Notes: generated from the sequence alone by a model not told the origin. Positions 10,711 to 20,364 are shown, counted from the stretch's first letter. The stretch is DNA of 64,000 bases from Lachnospiraceae bacterium UBA7143 (GCA_002491905.1 DKWV01000003.1:15505-79504), one strand, 5' to 3'. Translations and numbers: made by a program.

Positions 10711-13266
10711 TCATCGAATCTGGTACACCGATTTCAGGGTAAACGCCGAAGCGTCCCCTTCCACGATCTCCACCCGTTTCTCCCCCGGATTCATGTCAAA
10801 GAAATTGTCGGAGAGCTTCACGTCCCCGTCCGTGCCTTGAATCTCCACGCTCTTTGCGTAAGCTTCCGCCGTTACAAACAGCGTATTTCCCTCCCTGCGC
10901 CATGCCAGTTTCGGATCCTGGAAACGGAAATGCTTGGGTGCGGTAAACAGCGTGGTGTTCTCCAAAATGACCTCGCCATCCTTTTCAAAGCAAAAACTTA
11001 TGTAAACTTCCAATTCGTCATAGTCGGAGAAATCCATCTTTTCAAGCCACAGCCCGGACAGCGGCTCCACGCTTACCTCCTGCGCTCCCTCCAACATTAC
11101 TTCGCCGCCTGCCTTTCTCAGGCTCCATCTCACGGTGCCGGTTACCTGTGTCATCGTCTCATTGGCCACATGCAGTCTCGCGGACTTCTCGATGGGCGCA
11201 GGCTGTGCCACACAGAAGGGCCTCTCGGAAAGCTCACCCACCTCCTCGCAGGAAATCATCACCGGCGCAAAGGCTCTCTTCTCCACATAGTGCAGCGCCT
11301 TCCACCTGCCGTAATAGTCAATGCTCGCCCAGGAAGCCACCGGCCAGATATCGTTGAGCTGCCACACCACCGCGCCCATACATCTGCCCCTGTTCCTGCG
11401 GAAATGCTCGATGCCGTAGCGGATCGCGTCCGCCTGCAGAAGCTGGGACGCGTACAGCAGCATCTCGAAATCCGTCGGATAGAGATACGTTGCGGAGAGA
11501 TAGGTCATAATCTTGCCGTTTGCCGCCACATTTCTCTGGTGCATCTCCATCACGCGGGAAAAAATATTGCGGTCCTCCGGCGCGGTAAACGTCTCCACCG
11601 TCTTTAGGCAGGGGAAGGACTGGAACCCAAATTCGGACATATAGCGGAAATAGTAGTTCCGATAGTCCGTAAAGGGCTTGTTGCCGTGCCATACCGCCCA
11701 GTAGTGGGTATCTCCCCGGTTCTCGTCCCACGGATTGTCATAGTTTCCTCCCGAGGAGGGCGAAGACGGCCAGTAGAAGGTAACGTGGTCTTCCACCTCC
11801 AGAATCTTTGGAATGATATATTCAAAAATCTTGATGTAATCGCACTTCTGCTTGATCGAAGGCTGCCATGCACCGTCCAGCGTCTGCGTCTCCATCTCAT
11901 TGTTGCCGCACCAGAGCCCCAGGCAGGCGTGGTGACGGATCCGGCGCACGTTATCCCGGATTTCCGCGCTGATATTTTGCTCAAAATCGTCATCCAGCTC
12001 GTAGGACGCGCAGGCAAACATGAAATCCTGCCACACGATCAGCCCCAGCTCATCGCAGATATCGAAAAACCAGTCATCCGGATAATAGCCGCCGCCCCAG
12101 ACACGGATGCAGTTGTAGTGGGCCGCCGCCGCATCCTCCAGAAGACGCCTCGTACGCTCCGGCGTGATTCGGGAAAAAATATTATCCTCGGGAATGTAGT
12201 CCGCCCCCATAGCGAAAATCTTCACTCCGTTGACCTCATGGGCAAAGCACTCTCCCCACTCGTCCTTCTCCGTATTCACCGTCAGCGTGCGCAGACCGAT
12301 CCGGCGGCTCCACCGGTCAAGCACATTGCCCTCCTCGTCCAGAAGCGCCACCTCCGCACGGTAGAGGGGCTGTTCCCCGAAGCCGTTTGGCCACCAGCGT
12401 CTCGGTTGCTTCACTGTGATGGTGTCCCAATCGTCCTCCCCGTCTGCGCATCCTGCTTTTTCCGCATATCCAGTCTGCTTCTCCGACTCGTACACTGTCC
12501 CGCTCTTCGAGGACTTCTCAGTAACCAGTCTGCCGTCCGGATCATAAAGGGCCGTGCGCAGCTCGTTCGCATCCCCGTAATCTCCCAGACCGCCAAATAT
12601 ACGGCATGTAATATCAAAAGTTATGTCAACCGAGTCCGTTGCCTTTTCCCAGTCCTGTATTATGTAAACTTGTTCTATTCTTGCCTTCTTCCCGGATAAA
12701 ACCGATACCTCCCGGAATATCCCCGCGTCAGGCAGTCTCGGCCCCCAGTCCCAGCCGAACATACAGTGCGCCTTTCGCAGATGGGGAAAGCCGCGCATAG
12801 CGTCCGTGGAACCGCCTGTAAATACTTTCTGATTTTCCTCCTCAATAAAGCGGGTCGGCGAAGCGATCTCCACCCGCAGCGTGTTCTGTCCTGTCTTCGC
12901 CGCCTCTCCCATCGGGAACTCCCAGATACGGTGCATATTGTCGGCGCGCCCCAAAAGTCTCCCGTTAAGGTAGACTTTCGTCAGTGTATCAATGCCATCA
13001 AAGTGCAGAAGCAGAAAATCAGCCGCGAGCTGTTCCTCTGTCAGCAAAAAATCCGTCTCAAAAACAAAGTCGTTCTCCATAAGGGGAAGCGCCGTGAGCT
13101 CATTCATCCTGTCGTAGGGATCCGGCATAAGCCCCTGCTCCAAAAGATTTCCATAGACAGAGCCGGGAACCTTCGCGGGAAGCTCCTTCCCGTTCACCCC
13201 GAACACATCCTGCTCTCCCACAATCCTCATCCGCCAGTTGCTGCCGTTTAAAGTCATTTTATGCAT
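10711..13266 (-). CDS. Beta-mannosidase, glycoside hydrolase family 2 (851 aa)
   Basis: Hydrolyses terminal beta-D-mannose from manno-oligosaccharides or N-glycan core fragments, probably in the cytoplasm since no signal peptide is present. The architecture is that of GH2 mannosidases: N-terminal sugar-binding beta-sandwich (to about residue 200), immunoglobulin-like domain, TIM barrel (about 320-640) with WGGGYYPDDWFFDICDELG, general acid/base Glu in WCGNNEMET and nucleophile Glu in SEFGFQSFP, then C-terminal beta domains. Length is normal for the family. ATG 13266 follows a GGAG site. No sugar transporter is adjacent. The diguanylate cyclase gene ends 16 bases upstream on the same strand, so co-transcription is possible. 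Two of the GTTTACATAA motifs lie inside this gene. Confidence 0.93.
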   Translation of the reverse strand: MHKMTLNGSNWRMRIVGEQDVFGVNGKELPAKVPGSVYGNLLEQGLMPDPYDRMNELTALPLMENDFVFETDFLLTEEQLAADFLLLHFDGIDTLTKVYLNGRLLGRADNMHRIWEFPMGEAAKTGQNTLRVEIASPTRFIEEENQKVFTGGSTDAMRGFPHLRKAHCMFGWDWGPRLPDAGIFREVSVLSGKKARIEQVYIIQDWEKATDSVDITFDITCRIFGGLGDYGDANELRTALYDPDGRLVTEKSSKSGTVYESEKQTGYAEKAGCADGEDDWDTITVKQPRRWWPNGFGEQPLYRAEVALLDEEGNVLDRWSRRIGLRTLTVNTEKDEWGECFAHEVNGVKIFAMGADYIPEDNIFSRITPERTRRLLEDAAAAHYNCIRVWGGGYYPDDWFFDICDELGLIVWQDFMFACASYELDDDFEQNISAEIRDNVRRIRHHACLGLWCGNNEMETQTLDGAWQPSIKQKCDYIKIFEYIIPKILEVEDHVTFYWPSSPSSGGNYDNPWDENRGDTHYWAVWHGNKPFTDYRNYYFRYMSEFGFQSFPCLKTVETFTAPEDRNIFSRVMEMHQRNVAANGKIMTYLSATYLYPTDFEMLLYASQLLQADAIRYGIEHFRRNRGRCMGAVVWQLNDIWPVASWASIDYYGRWKALHYVEKRAFAPVMISCEEVGELSERPFCVAQPAPIEKSARLHVANETMTQVTGTVRWSLRKAGGEVMLEGAQEVSVEPLSGLWLEKMDFSDYDELEVYISFCFEKDGEVILENTTLFTAPKHFRFQDPKLAWRREGNTLFVTAEAYAKSVEIQGTDGDVKLSDNFFDMNPGEKRVEIVEGDASAFTLKSVYQIR

Positions 13267-13282
13267 TCCAATCTCCTTTTTC

Positions 13283-15034
13283 CTAACGGTTTCTGTAGTA
13301 ATCCGCCGGTTTTACCTGCGCGTTCTTGATCTGCTTCTTGTTTTCATACATGCGCACATCCGCCTGCTGATACACATCCATCAGCATTTCATCCTCCTGG
13401 CCCGCATCGTAAACCGCATAGCCGCCCGCAATGCTGATACGGATCTGCTGTTTCGGCACAGCGTTGTAACTGCTCACCGCATCCCTGAAAAGCGCCAGCA
13501 CCGCCTCGCAGCGCCCGGCTGCGTCCTCATCGACAATAATCCCGGCAAACTCATCCCCGCCGATCCGAAAGCAGGACCCACCCTCCTTTTCCAGGGCAGT
13601 TCTTATGATGTCCGCACTTCCTACGATCAACGCATCTCCGCGCTGGTGTCCAAGATGATCGTTCACATATTTTAAGTCGTTCACATCAAACATCATGATG
13701 GCAATCCCGGGAACCTCCTTCTTTTTCCCCTCCAGCTCCTCTAGCCGCTCCTGGAAGGCCGTGCGGTTTCCCACGCCCGTCAGGCCGTCCCGGTAGGCGA
13801 GCTGGCTGACAAATTCCGCCTGCATACCAAGCTTTACCGCATTCACCATTCTCTCCAGACTGGCGCTTCCGTAGCAGAGAATAAAGATCAGCAGGCCTAT
13901 GCGCACGAACATGGCGCTGTCGCTGTTATGCCCGCGGTAATACCTGACAATATCAATTCCTGTGGCAAAGCAGATGCTCATAAGACCTACAGTCCGTATC
14001 GCTTTATAGACATTTCTCACATTGCTCTCCCGCACGGCAAATGCATTTTTCACAATCGAGTACAGCAGAAGAACCGCCGAGACCGCCAGCATGACATGCG
14101 TCAGCGTCAGCGTCTCATGGTAATCCATGATTCCCGCAAAATGCAGGACGCTGCAGAGCGTAAACTCCGCCACGGATAAACTGCAGATGACCGGCACCAC
14201 CCATTTTCTCTTAAAACCGAATGCCGCATCCAGATAGAGCACCAGCGGAATGGGAATCATCATCAGAGAACAGCAGGACACGATCTGTAACAGCCTGCTG
14301 TCATCCGTGTAAAACTGTAACAGATTGGTCTCCGCAAGACACCAGAGGGCAATGCTTATGGCAAACTGCCCCAGATAAAGCAGCTCATGGTTTTTATCCG
14401 ACTGCATATTCGCCGGTATATCCGCAATAATCAAAAGCAGACCCGCAAACAGCAGGAGCAGGCAGGTGGCGGCAGCTACGGTTTTCCCCGTAAAAGTGCC
14501 CACAATTTCTCCGGCCGCCGAACCGAGTTTCAGGTGATCGATGCACGCCCGCGCGTTTCCATACACGGTCTGAAAACGGATTTCCACAGAAGCGCCCGCA
14601 TCCCCCGCATAGAGCGGAACATAATTCCATCTTGTCCCCTGGGAGAGATTGTAGATACGGCTTTCCCTGCGCTCCGGCTCATATCGCAGCGCCCCGTCCA
14701 CATATACCTGATAGTTGATATTTTTCGTCCGAAAGCACAGTGACTTTCCCTCTCCCAGATCAGACGGCAGGCTGTGGTATACGCTCTGCTCCCGGTATGG
14801 CTGCACGGAAGACATTTTATGTAGATGATCCATATCCGCCTCGCTGCCGTCCTCCAGATACCACCCCTCGTCAAAGGCGATATTTCCTTCCGACAATAAG
14901 TCTGCCGGCGTCTGTCCCCTGTTAGCGACAGCCACCCATATAATCATAAACAGAAAAACCGCCGCCATAACAGCGTACAGCAAATGATATAGCCTGTTCC
15001 TCTTTCTTAATTTCGTGGTTTCCGTTCCGTTCAT
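13283..15034 (-). CDS. Membrane-anchored diguanylate cyclase (GGDEF, 7TM-type sensor)
   Basis: Predicted to make cyclic di-GMP in response to an extracellular or membrane signal. Residues about 18-38 form the first membrane segment. About 40-180 is an exported sensor region with a jelly-roll look like 7TMR-DISMED2. About 190-385 carries further membrane helices. The GGDEF domain spans about 405-570, with RDGLTGVGNR, DVNDLKYVND and an intact catalytic FRIGGDEFAG. The inhibitory RxxD site expected five residues before GGDEF is missing, so product inhibition by that route is unlikely. No EAL or HD-GYP enzyme and no PilZ effector lie nearby. The beta-mannosidase gene follows 16 bases downstream. 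Confidence 0.92.
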   Translation of the reverse strand: MNGTETTKLRKRNRLYHLLYAVMAAVFLFMIIWVAVANRGQTPADLLSEGNIAFDEGWYLEDGSEADMDHLHKMSSVQPYREQSVYHSLPSDLGEGKSLCFRTKNINYQVYVDGALRYEPERRESRIYNLSQGTRWNYVPLYAGDAGASVEIRFQTVYGNARACIDHLKLGSAAGEIVGTFTGKTVAAATCLLLLFAGLLLIIADIPANMQSDKNHELLYLGQFAISIALWCLAETNLLQFYTDDSRLLQIVSCCSLMMIPIPLVLYLDAAFGFKRKWVVPVICSLSVAEFTLCSVLHFAGIMDYHETLTLTHVMLAVSAVLLLYSIVKNAFAVRESNVRNVYKAIRTVGLMSICFATGIDIVRYYRGHNSDSAMFVRIGLLIFILCYGSASLERMVNAVKLGMQAEFVSQLAYRDGLTGVGNRTAFQERLEELEGKKKEVPGIAIMMFDVNDLKYVNDHLGHQRGDALIVGSADIIRTALEKEGGSCFRIGGDEFAGIIVDEDAAGRCEAVLALFRDAVSSYNAVPKQQIRISIAGGYAVYDAGQEDEMLMDVYQQADVRMYENKKQIKNAQVKPADYYRNR

Positions 15035-15200
15035 TATGCATCACTCCATTTTGTCTCAAGGGCCGTTTTCCATCGTATAATGTTTTTTATTCTATCATAA
15101 GCGCAGAGGAAATACAATTGGGGGATTTTCTTTCGTCTGCCACTTTCCTTTCCGCCCGAAATATGTTAGATTGTAACCAAAAGCTGACAGGAGAACTCTT

Positions 15201-15479
15201 ATGAATCCAACCAATGATACTACAGAAAAACAGCGTAAAAAAATTGCCCCGAAACAGATCGCGGCACTTGTCTGTGTCATCCTTCTGGTCGGCATGTATA
15301 TAGGCGCGTTCATCGTGGCCTGTCTGGATCTTGGCGATTCCGGACGGCTCTTTGCCGGGTGTCTGGTTGCCACCATCGGAATGCCGATTCTGCTCTGGCT
15401 GCTGACCTGGTCTTTTGACCTGATGAAAAAATCGTCGCAAGACTGCGACGATTCAGAGAATGCTCCGCATTCTCCTTAA
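15201..15479 (+). CDS. Small two-helix membrane protein (92 aa), unknown function
   Basis: ATG 15201 has an AGGAG site eight bases upstream. The protein has a polar, basic N-terminus (residues 1-21), a hydrophobic helix at about 22-45 (ALVCVILLVGMYIGAFIVA), a short loop with LGDSGRLFAG, and a second helix at about 54-73, ending in an acidic, Ser-rich tail. It is divergent from the diguanylate cyclase gene and convergent with tcdA, so it is probably a monocistronic unit. I do not recognise the family. The two-helix hairpin with a basic N-terminus suggests cytoplasmic termini. Confidence 0.75.
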   Translation: MNPTNDTTEKQRKKIAPKQIAALVCVILLVGMYIGAFIVACLDLGDSGRLFAGCLVATIGMPILLWLLTWSFDLMKKSSQDCDDSENAPHSP

Positions 15480-15488
15480 ATGGTAGGT

Positions 15489-16247
15489 TTACATAACTAG
15501 TCTGCCCGCCAAATCCTTCACCACTTCCCCCGCGATGATAAGTCCCGCCACGGAGGGAACGAAAGCTGCGCTGCCGGGAACACTTTTCTCCCGCATCACC
15601 TCGGTCGCGGCTTCCGCGCCCTGTTCTCCATGTGCATCTGCCTCATACTCCCCCGCCGGGACGATCGGCTCCTCCTCCGAATACACCACTTTTAAATGCT
15701 CTACATGCCGCTTCTTTAACTCCCTGCGCATCACCCTCGCCAACGGACACACTTTCGTCTCATAGATATCCGCCACACGAAAAGCGGAGGGATCCAGCTT
15801 ATTCCCCGCCCCCATGCTGCTGATAATCGGCACACCTTTTTCCCGGGCGCGCATCACCAGCTCAATCTTCGCCGTCACGGTATCCACCGCATCCACCACA
15901 TAGTCGTATTCTTCAAAGGGAAAGCCGTCCGCATTTTCCGGCAGGAAAAAGCAGGGATACACCCGCACCACCGCCTCCGGGCTGATGGAAAGAATCCGCT
16001 CCCGCATCACATCGGTCTTCTCTCTCCCAACCGTCTCCCGCGTGGCGATGATCTGGCGGTTTATATTTGAGAGGGCCACTTTATCCTTATCAATGAGATC
16101 AAGGGCACCTACGCCGCTGCGCGCCAGTGCTTCACACACATAGCCACCCACACCGCCCACGCCGAACACTGCCACACGGGAGCGGGCCAGTTTTTCCATC
16201 GCCTCTGCACCTAAAAGCATTTCTGTCCTGCTAAATTCCTCCCGCAT
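15489..16247 (-). CDS. tcdA: tRNA threonylcarbamoyladenosine dehydratase (252 aa)
   Basis: An E1-like ATP-dependent enzyme that cyclises t6A at position 37 of ANN-decoding tRNAs to ct6A. It shows the ThiF/MoeB fold: N-terminal EFSRTEMLLG, nucleotide-binding GVGGVGGYVCEALARSGV (about residues 30-47), the DKVALSNINRQ motif, VDAVDTVTAK, and a late CPLARVMRRELKK segment characteristic of TcdA (older name YgdL/CsdL). The start has AAAGGAGA upstream. The stop codon TAA is embedded in one of the GTTTACATAA motifs (15487-15496). Neighbours give no pathway context. Confidence 0.92.
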   Translation of the reverse strand: MREEFSRTEMLLGAEAMEKLARSRVAVFGVGGVGGYVCEALARSGVGALDLIDKDKVALSNINRQIIATRETVGREKTDVMRERILSISPEAVVRVYPCFFLPENADGFPFEEYDYVVDAVDTVTAKIELVMRAREKGVPIISSMGAGNKLDPSAFRVADIYETKVCPLARVMRRELKKRHVEHLKVVYSEEEPIVPAGEYEADAHGEQGAEAATEVMREKSVPGSAAFVPSVAGLIIAGEVVKDLAGRLVM

Positions 16248-16405
16248 ATTTCTCTCCTTTCTTACAAAACTCTTCTATTATGTTAGACTTTTAGACCAAA
16301 TCAAAATGTTTCCGTAAATTTTCCTGTTCAAATATTTTTCTCCCTGTTATCTATATTATGTTATAATAACCGAAGGAGAAAATCAAACGAAAAGGAGACA
16401 TCACT

Positions 16406-17563
16406 ATGCAAATTACAAACGACATCAAATACATAGGCGTAAACGACCACGACATCGACCTCTTTGAAGGCCAGTACACCGTTGAAAACGGTATGGCATA
16501 TAATTCCTACGTCATTCTGGATGAAAAGATCGCCGTGATGGACACGGTGGACACCAACTTTGAAGAGGCGTGGCTTAAAAACCTGAAAACCGCACTGAAT
16601 GGCCGCACGCCCGATTACCTGATTGTACAGCACATGGAACCGGATCACTCCGCAAGCATAGAAGCCTTCAGCAAAACCTATCCCGACGCGGTGGTTGTGG
16701 CGTCCGCTCCCGCCTTCACCATGATGCGCCAGTTTTTCGGCACGGATTACGCCGATAACCGGCAGATCATCAAGGAGGGGGATACCATTTCCTTAGGCGC
16801 GCACACCCTGCAGTTTGTGGCCGCGCCGATGGTGCATTGGCCCGAGGTCATGGTCACGTACGACACCCACGACAAAGTGCTTTTTTCCGCAGACGGCTTC
16901 GGCAAATTCGGTGCTCTCGATGTGGAGGAGGACTGGGCATGCGAGGCGCGCCGCTACTACTTCGGCATCGTGGGCAAGTTCGGCATGCAGGTGCAGAATC
17001 TTCTGAAAAAGGCTGCCGCCCTCGACATCCAGATCATCTGCCCTCTGCACGGTCCTGTATTAAAAGAGAATTTGGAATATTATGTAAACTTATATCAGAC
17101 ATGGTCGTCTTACGGCGTAGAGTCGGAGGGCGTTATGATCGCCTACACCTCCGTCTACGGCCACACCAAAGAGGCTGCTGAACTTCTCGCCGAAAAGCTG
17201 ACCGCCAAAGGCTGCCCGAAGGTGGTCGTTGCCGACCTTGCAAGGGAAGATAAAGCCGAATGTGTGGAGGACGCTTTCCGCTACGGCAAGCTGGTGCTCG
17301 CCACCACCACCTACAACACGGAAATGTTCCCCTTCATGCGGGAATTTATCGACGAGCTGATCTCCCATAACTACCAGAAACGCACCATCGCACTGATGGA
17401 GAACGGCTCCTGGGCGCCTATGGCAGCGAAGGCCATGCGGGCAAGATTAGAGGGCTGCAAGGATATCACCTTCACGGAAAACACGGTGCAGATCCGCTCT
17501 GCCCTAACTGAGGATAACATCGCGCAGATTGAGGCGTTGGCGGACGAGCTGATGGCGAAATAA
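16406..17563 (+). CDS. fprA: FprA family A-type flavoprotein (385 aa)
   Basis: A two-domain flavodiiron protein that reduces O2 and/or NO, protecting anaerobes from oxidative and nitrosative stress in the cytoplasm. The N-terminal metallo-beta-lactamase-like domain carries the diiron ligands HMEPDH (about residues 72-77), the later VHWPEVM and LHGP histidines. The C-terminal flavodoxin domain starts near residue 245 with IAYTSVYGHTKEAAELLAEK, the FMN phosphate loop. Length fits the short FDP class without rubredoxin fusion, so electrons must come from a separate partner. ATG 16406 has AAAGGAGA upstream and a TATAAT-like box further up. It ends in a strong bidirectional terminator. Confidence 0.95.
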   Translation: MQITNDIKYIGVNDHDIDLFEGQYTVENGMAYNSYVILDEKIAVMDTVDTNFEEAWLKNLKTALNGRTPDYLIVQHMEPDHSASIEAFSKTYPDAVVVASAPAFTMMRQFFGTDYADNRQIIKEGDTISLGAHTLQFVAAPMVHWPEVMVTYDTHDKVLFSADGFGKFGALDVEEDWACEARRYYFGIVGKFGMQVQNLLKKAAALDIQIICPLHGPVLKENLEYYVNLYQTWSSYGVESEGVMIAYTSVYGHTKEAAELLAEKLTAKGCPKVVVADLAREDKAECVEDAFRYGKLVLATTTYNTEMFPFMREFIDELISHNYQKRTIALMENGSWAPMAAKAMRARLEGCKDITFTENTVQIRSALTEDNIAQIEALADELMAK

Positions 17564-17573
17564 AGCCTATACG

Positions 17574-17618
17574 TAAAAAACACCCACCGACTGTCACCAC
17601 AGCCGGTGGGTGTTTTTC
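17574..17618. terminator. Bidirectional Rho-independent terminator between fprA and the HAD gene
   Basis: ACACCCACCG (17580-17589) pairs perfectly with CGGTGGGTGT (17604-17613), flanked by an A-run on the left and a T-run on the right. It can therefore stop both convergent genes. Confidence 0.92.
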
Positions 17619-18224
17619 TTACGCTTCCACCCCCAGCTTCTTAAGCTCCAGGATGGCCTGCGCCTGATTCTTAAATTGAATGGTATGTATCCCGAACTTC
17701 GCCGCCCCCTCCAGATTCCGGGGCGTGTCATCCAGAAACACGCACTCCTGCGGCACCAGCCCATAGCGGTCGATCAGAAGCTGATAGATCTCCGGCATGG
17801 GTTTGATGATCTTCTCCTCATAGGAAAGAATGCCGCCGTCCATATAGGGAAGGAAGTCGAGCGCCGCCGCACAGTCCACATGCGCGCTCTTAGAAAAGTT
17901 GGAAAGATAAAGGCAGCGGTAACCCTTACCTTTAAGCTTCTGTATCCAGGGAATCGCGTAATCGTTTCGGATGACCATAGAACCTTTGTCCCGCAGCGTC
18001 TCCCGGATCTCCTTCTCGATGCCGGGATCGTTTTCGATAAATCCCTGTATGATCTCCTCGTCGCTCATGGCGCCCCTGTCGTACTCATTCCACAGAGGAC
18101 TCTTGACCGTGGCATCCGCCAGCCGCTCCAGAATCTCCTCGCTGTACCCAAAGCTGCGGTAATGCTCTTCCCATGTAAAATCCGCCAGCACATTTCCGAT
18201 GTCGAATATGATTGTTGTAATCAT
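17619..18224 (-). CDS. HAD-superfamily phosphatase, HAD-IA type (201 aa)
   Basis: Cytoplasmic HAD hydrolase with motif I degenerate at the usual place (IFDIGNVLADF: first Asp present, second replaced by Gly-Asn, as in the YihX/epoxide-hydrolase N-terminal subgroup), motif II YLSNFS, a conserved Lys in the KP region (about residue 140), and motif IV ECVFLDDTPRNLEGA. The cap is the small helical C1 type, TVKSPLWNEYDRGAMSDEEI. YihX-like members dephosphorylate sugar phosphates. The exact substrate cannot be read from sequence. It starts 12 bases after the SDR gene stop and is likely co-transcribed with it. Confidence 0.9.
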   Translation of the reverse strand: MITTIIFDIGNVLADFTWEEHYRSFGYSEEILERLADATVKSPLWNEYDRGAMSDEEIIQGFIENDPGIEKEIRETLRDKGSMVIRNDYAIPWIQKLKGKGYRCLYLSNFSKSAHVDCAAALDFLPYMDGGILSYEEKIIKPMPEIYQLLIDRYGLVPQECVFLDDTPRNLEGAAKFGIHTIQFKNQAQAILELKKLGVEA

Positions 18225-18236
18225 CTGTATTCTCCC

Positions 18237-18983
18237 CTAGCTTCTCGCCAGCCCATCCACATGCAGCACCTCACCGCTGATGTAAGAAGCTCTATCCGAA
18301 GCTAAGAACACAAAAGCGTTGGCGATATCCTCCGGCTGTCCCATCCTTCGGAGCGGAATCTGGGCGATCATCGGATCGATCACTTCCTTGGGAACCTTAC
18401 GCATCATATCCGTGTAAGTGATGCCCGGCGCCACCGCATTGACCCGGATGCCTTTCGGTCCCAGTTCCCTTGCCAGGGACAGGGTAAAGCCGTTGACCGC
18501 AAACTTGGATGTGGGATAAGCGATCCCCGCAGGCTGCCCATACTGGCTTACCATTGAAGAAGTGTTCAGGATCACACCGCTTCCCGCCTCAATCATGTGT
18601 GTGCTGACAGCCTTGGAACAGTTGTACACACCCTTGATATTCAAATCCATCACCTTCTCGAAGGTTTCCGCCGTATACTCCGTGAATGGCGTGCTCTCCG
18701 AGACACCCGCATTATTCACCAGTATGTCTATTTTCCCATACTTTTCTGCCACACCGTCAAAAGCCGCTTTCACTGCCTCGCAGTCGGACAAATTGGGGAA
18801 AATCCCTTCCACTTCCGCCTCCGGGTAAGCTTCTTTCAATTGGCTCACCGCCTTGTCAGCGGTCTCCTGACGGCTTGCACACAGCACCACCTTGGCCCCC
18901 TCCTGCAGAAAAGCCTCAACCGTGGCGTAGCCGATCCCCCTGCTTCCGCCTGTCACAATCGCAACCTTGTTTTCCAGTAACAT
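18237..18983 (-). CDS. Short-chain dehydrogenase/reductase, FabG-like (248 aa)
   Basis: Classical SDR with nucleotide-binding TGGSRGIGYAT (about residues 10-20), NNAG (about 88-91), the catalytic Ser in LNTSSMVS, and the Tyr-Lys pair in YPTSKFAVNG. The end shows FLASDRASYISGEVLHVDG, usual for FabG/glucose-dehydrogenase relatives. It should use NAD(P)H on a keto/hydroxy substrate. No other fatty-acid genes are adjacent, so a housekeeping FabG role is doubtful and a carbonyl or sugar-alcohol substrate is equally possible. It sits 13 bases after the purA stop, in the same direction, and leads into the HAD phosphatase. Confidence 0.92.
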   Translation of the reverse strand: MLLENKVAIVTGGSRGIGYATVEAFLQEGAKVVLCASRQETADKAVSQLKEAYPEAEVEGIFPNLSDCEAVKAAFDGVAEKYGKIDILVNNAGVSESTPFTEYTAETFEKVMDLNIKGVYNCSKAVSTHMIEAGSGVILNTSSMVSQYGQPAGIAYPTSKFAVNGFTLSLARELGPKGIRVNAVAPGITYTDMMRKVPKEVIDPMIAQIPLRRMGQPEDIANAFVFLASDRASYISGEVLHVDGLARS

Positions 18984-18996
18984 AGCCTTCCCTCCT

Positions 18997-20313
18997 TTAT
19001 TTAATCGTCGTATTCCGCGCCTGCTTACTCAAAGGACTTTCCCTATATATGATATCCTCCCTGCCCGGGCCGTTTGACACCATAGTAATAGGATACCCAA
19101 TCTGCCCCTCAATAAACTCCACATAGTTACGGCAGTTTTCCGGCAGATCCTCGTACTTTTTAATATCCCGGATCCCGCATTTCCAGCCAGGCAGTTTTTT
19201 GAGCACCGGCTTTGCCTTCTCCAGCTTACAGGTCACCGGGAAATCCGTCGTCACCTGACCGTCTATCTCGTAGCCCACGCACACCGGAATTTCGTCCAGA
19301 TACCCCAGCACATCTAACACTGTAAACGCCACGTCGGTAGTTCCCTGCAGCCGGCAGCCGTACTTGGACGCCACACAGTCAAACCAGCCCATTCTTCTGG
19401 GTCTTCCCGTGGTTGCGCCAAACTCTCCGCCGTCGCCGCCGCGTCTCCTGAGTTCATCCGCCTCATCCCCGAAAATCTCCGACACGAACGCACCCGCTCC
19501 CACCGCAGAGGAATAAGCCTTGCACACCGTAATGATCTGTTTGATCTCATAGGGCGGCAGCCCCGCGCCGATGGCCCCGTAAGCCGCCAGTGTGGAAGAG
19601 GACGTCACCATCGGATAGATACCGTGGTCAGGGTCTTTGAGCGTACCGAGCTGTCCCTCCAGAAGCACGGTCTTTCCATCCTTCAGCGCCTGATCCAGAT
19701 AGGACGACGTGTCGCACACATAGGGCGCAATCATCTCCCGGTACTGCTGCATCGTCGCAAACAGCTCCCCGGAATCGACAGCAGGCTTATGATACAGATG
19801 CTCCAGAAGCACATTCTTCGTCTCGCACACCCGCTCCAGCTTCTCCTTCAGGACATCCTCGTCAAAAAGTTCACTGACCTGAAAACCGATTTTTGCATAT
19901 TTATCCGAATAAAAAGGCGCAATTCCCGACTTTGTGGAGCCGAAGGACTTTCCGCCAAGTCTCTCTTCCTCATACTGGTCAAACAAAATATGGTAGGGCA
20001 TCACGATCTGACAGCGGTCGGACACCAGAATCTTAGGCTTCGGTACATTTCTGTCCGTAAGGGACTTAATCTCCTCCACCAGAAGCGGAATGTTGAGCGC
20101 TACGCCGTTACCGATAATACTGGTGGTATGCCCGTAAAACACACCGGACGGCAGCGTATGTAACGCAAACTTGCCGTAATTGTTTACAATTGTGTGTCCT
20201 GCATTCGCGCCCCCCTGAAAACGCACCACGATATCCGCCTTTTCCGCCAGCGTATCCGTGATCTTCCCTTTTCCCTCGTCGCCCCAGTTGGCGCCCACTA
20301 CAGCCTTTACCAT
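18997..20313 (-). CDS. purA: Adenylosuccinate synthetase (438 aa)
   Basis: Condenses IMP and aspartate with GTP hydrolysis, the first committed step to AMP. The N-terminal GANWGDEGKGKITD holds the P-loop-like GDEGKG and the catalytic Asp/His region (AGHTIVNN). Later come the IMP-binding GTTDVAFTVLDVL segment and TGRPRRMGWFDC. Near the end, SNGPGREDII matches the base-recognition loop. Length is normal. purB, whose enzyme acts next, is present about 6 kb away but in a separate unit. The RNA-polymerase-proximal side is closed by the rarA terminator, so purA has its own promoter and probably heads a purA-SDR-HAD operon. Confidence 0.97.
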   Translation of the reverse strand: MVKAVVGANWGDEGKGKITDTLAEKADIVVRFQGGANAGHTIVNNYGKFALHTLPSGVFYGHTTSIIGNGVALNIPLLVEEIKSLTDRNVPKPKILVSDRCQIVMPYHILFDQYEEERLGGKSFGSTKSGIAPFYSDKYAKIGFQVSELFDEDVLKEKLERVCETKNVLLEHLYHKPAVDSGELFATMQQYREMIAPYVCDTSSYLDQALKDGKTVLLEGQLGTLKDPDHGIYPMVTSSSTLAAYGAIGAGLPPYEIKQIITVCKAYSSAVGAGAFVSEIFGDEADELRRRGGDGGEFGATTGRPRRMGWFDCVASKYGCRLQGTTDVAFTVLDVLGYLDEIPVCVGYEIDGQVTTDFPVTCKLEKAKPVLKKLPGWKCGIRDIKKYEDLPENCRNYVEFIEGQIGYPITMVSNGPGREDIIYRESPLSKQARNTTIK

Positions 20314-20364
20314 AATTGATTCCTCCTTGATTTGCGAAGCTTCTTCTTATCGCCCCAACAGAAA

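Noticed and set aside
11686..12699. 337-codon plus-strand open frame inside the beta-mannosidase gene
   Set aside because: Antisense to a complete GH2 enzyme with both catalytic glutamates. No start signal.
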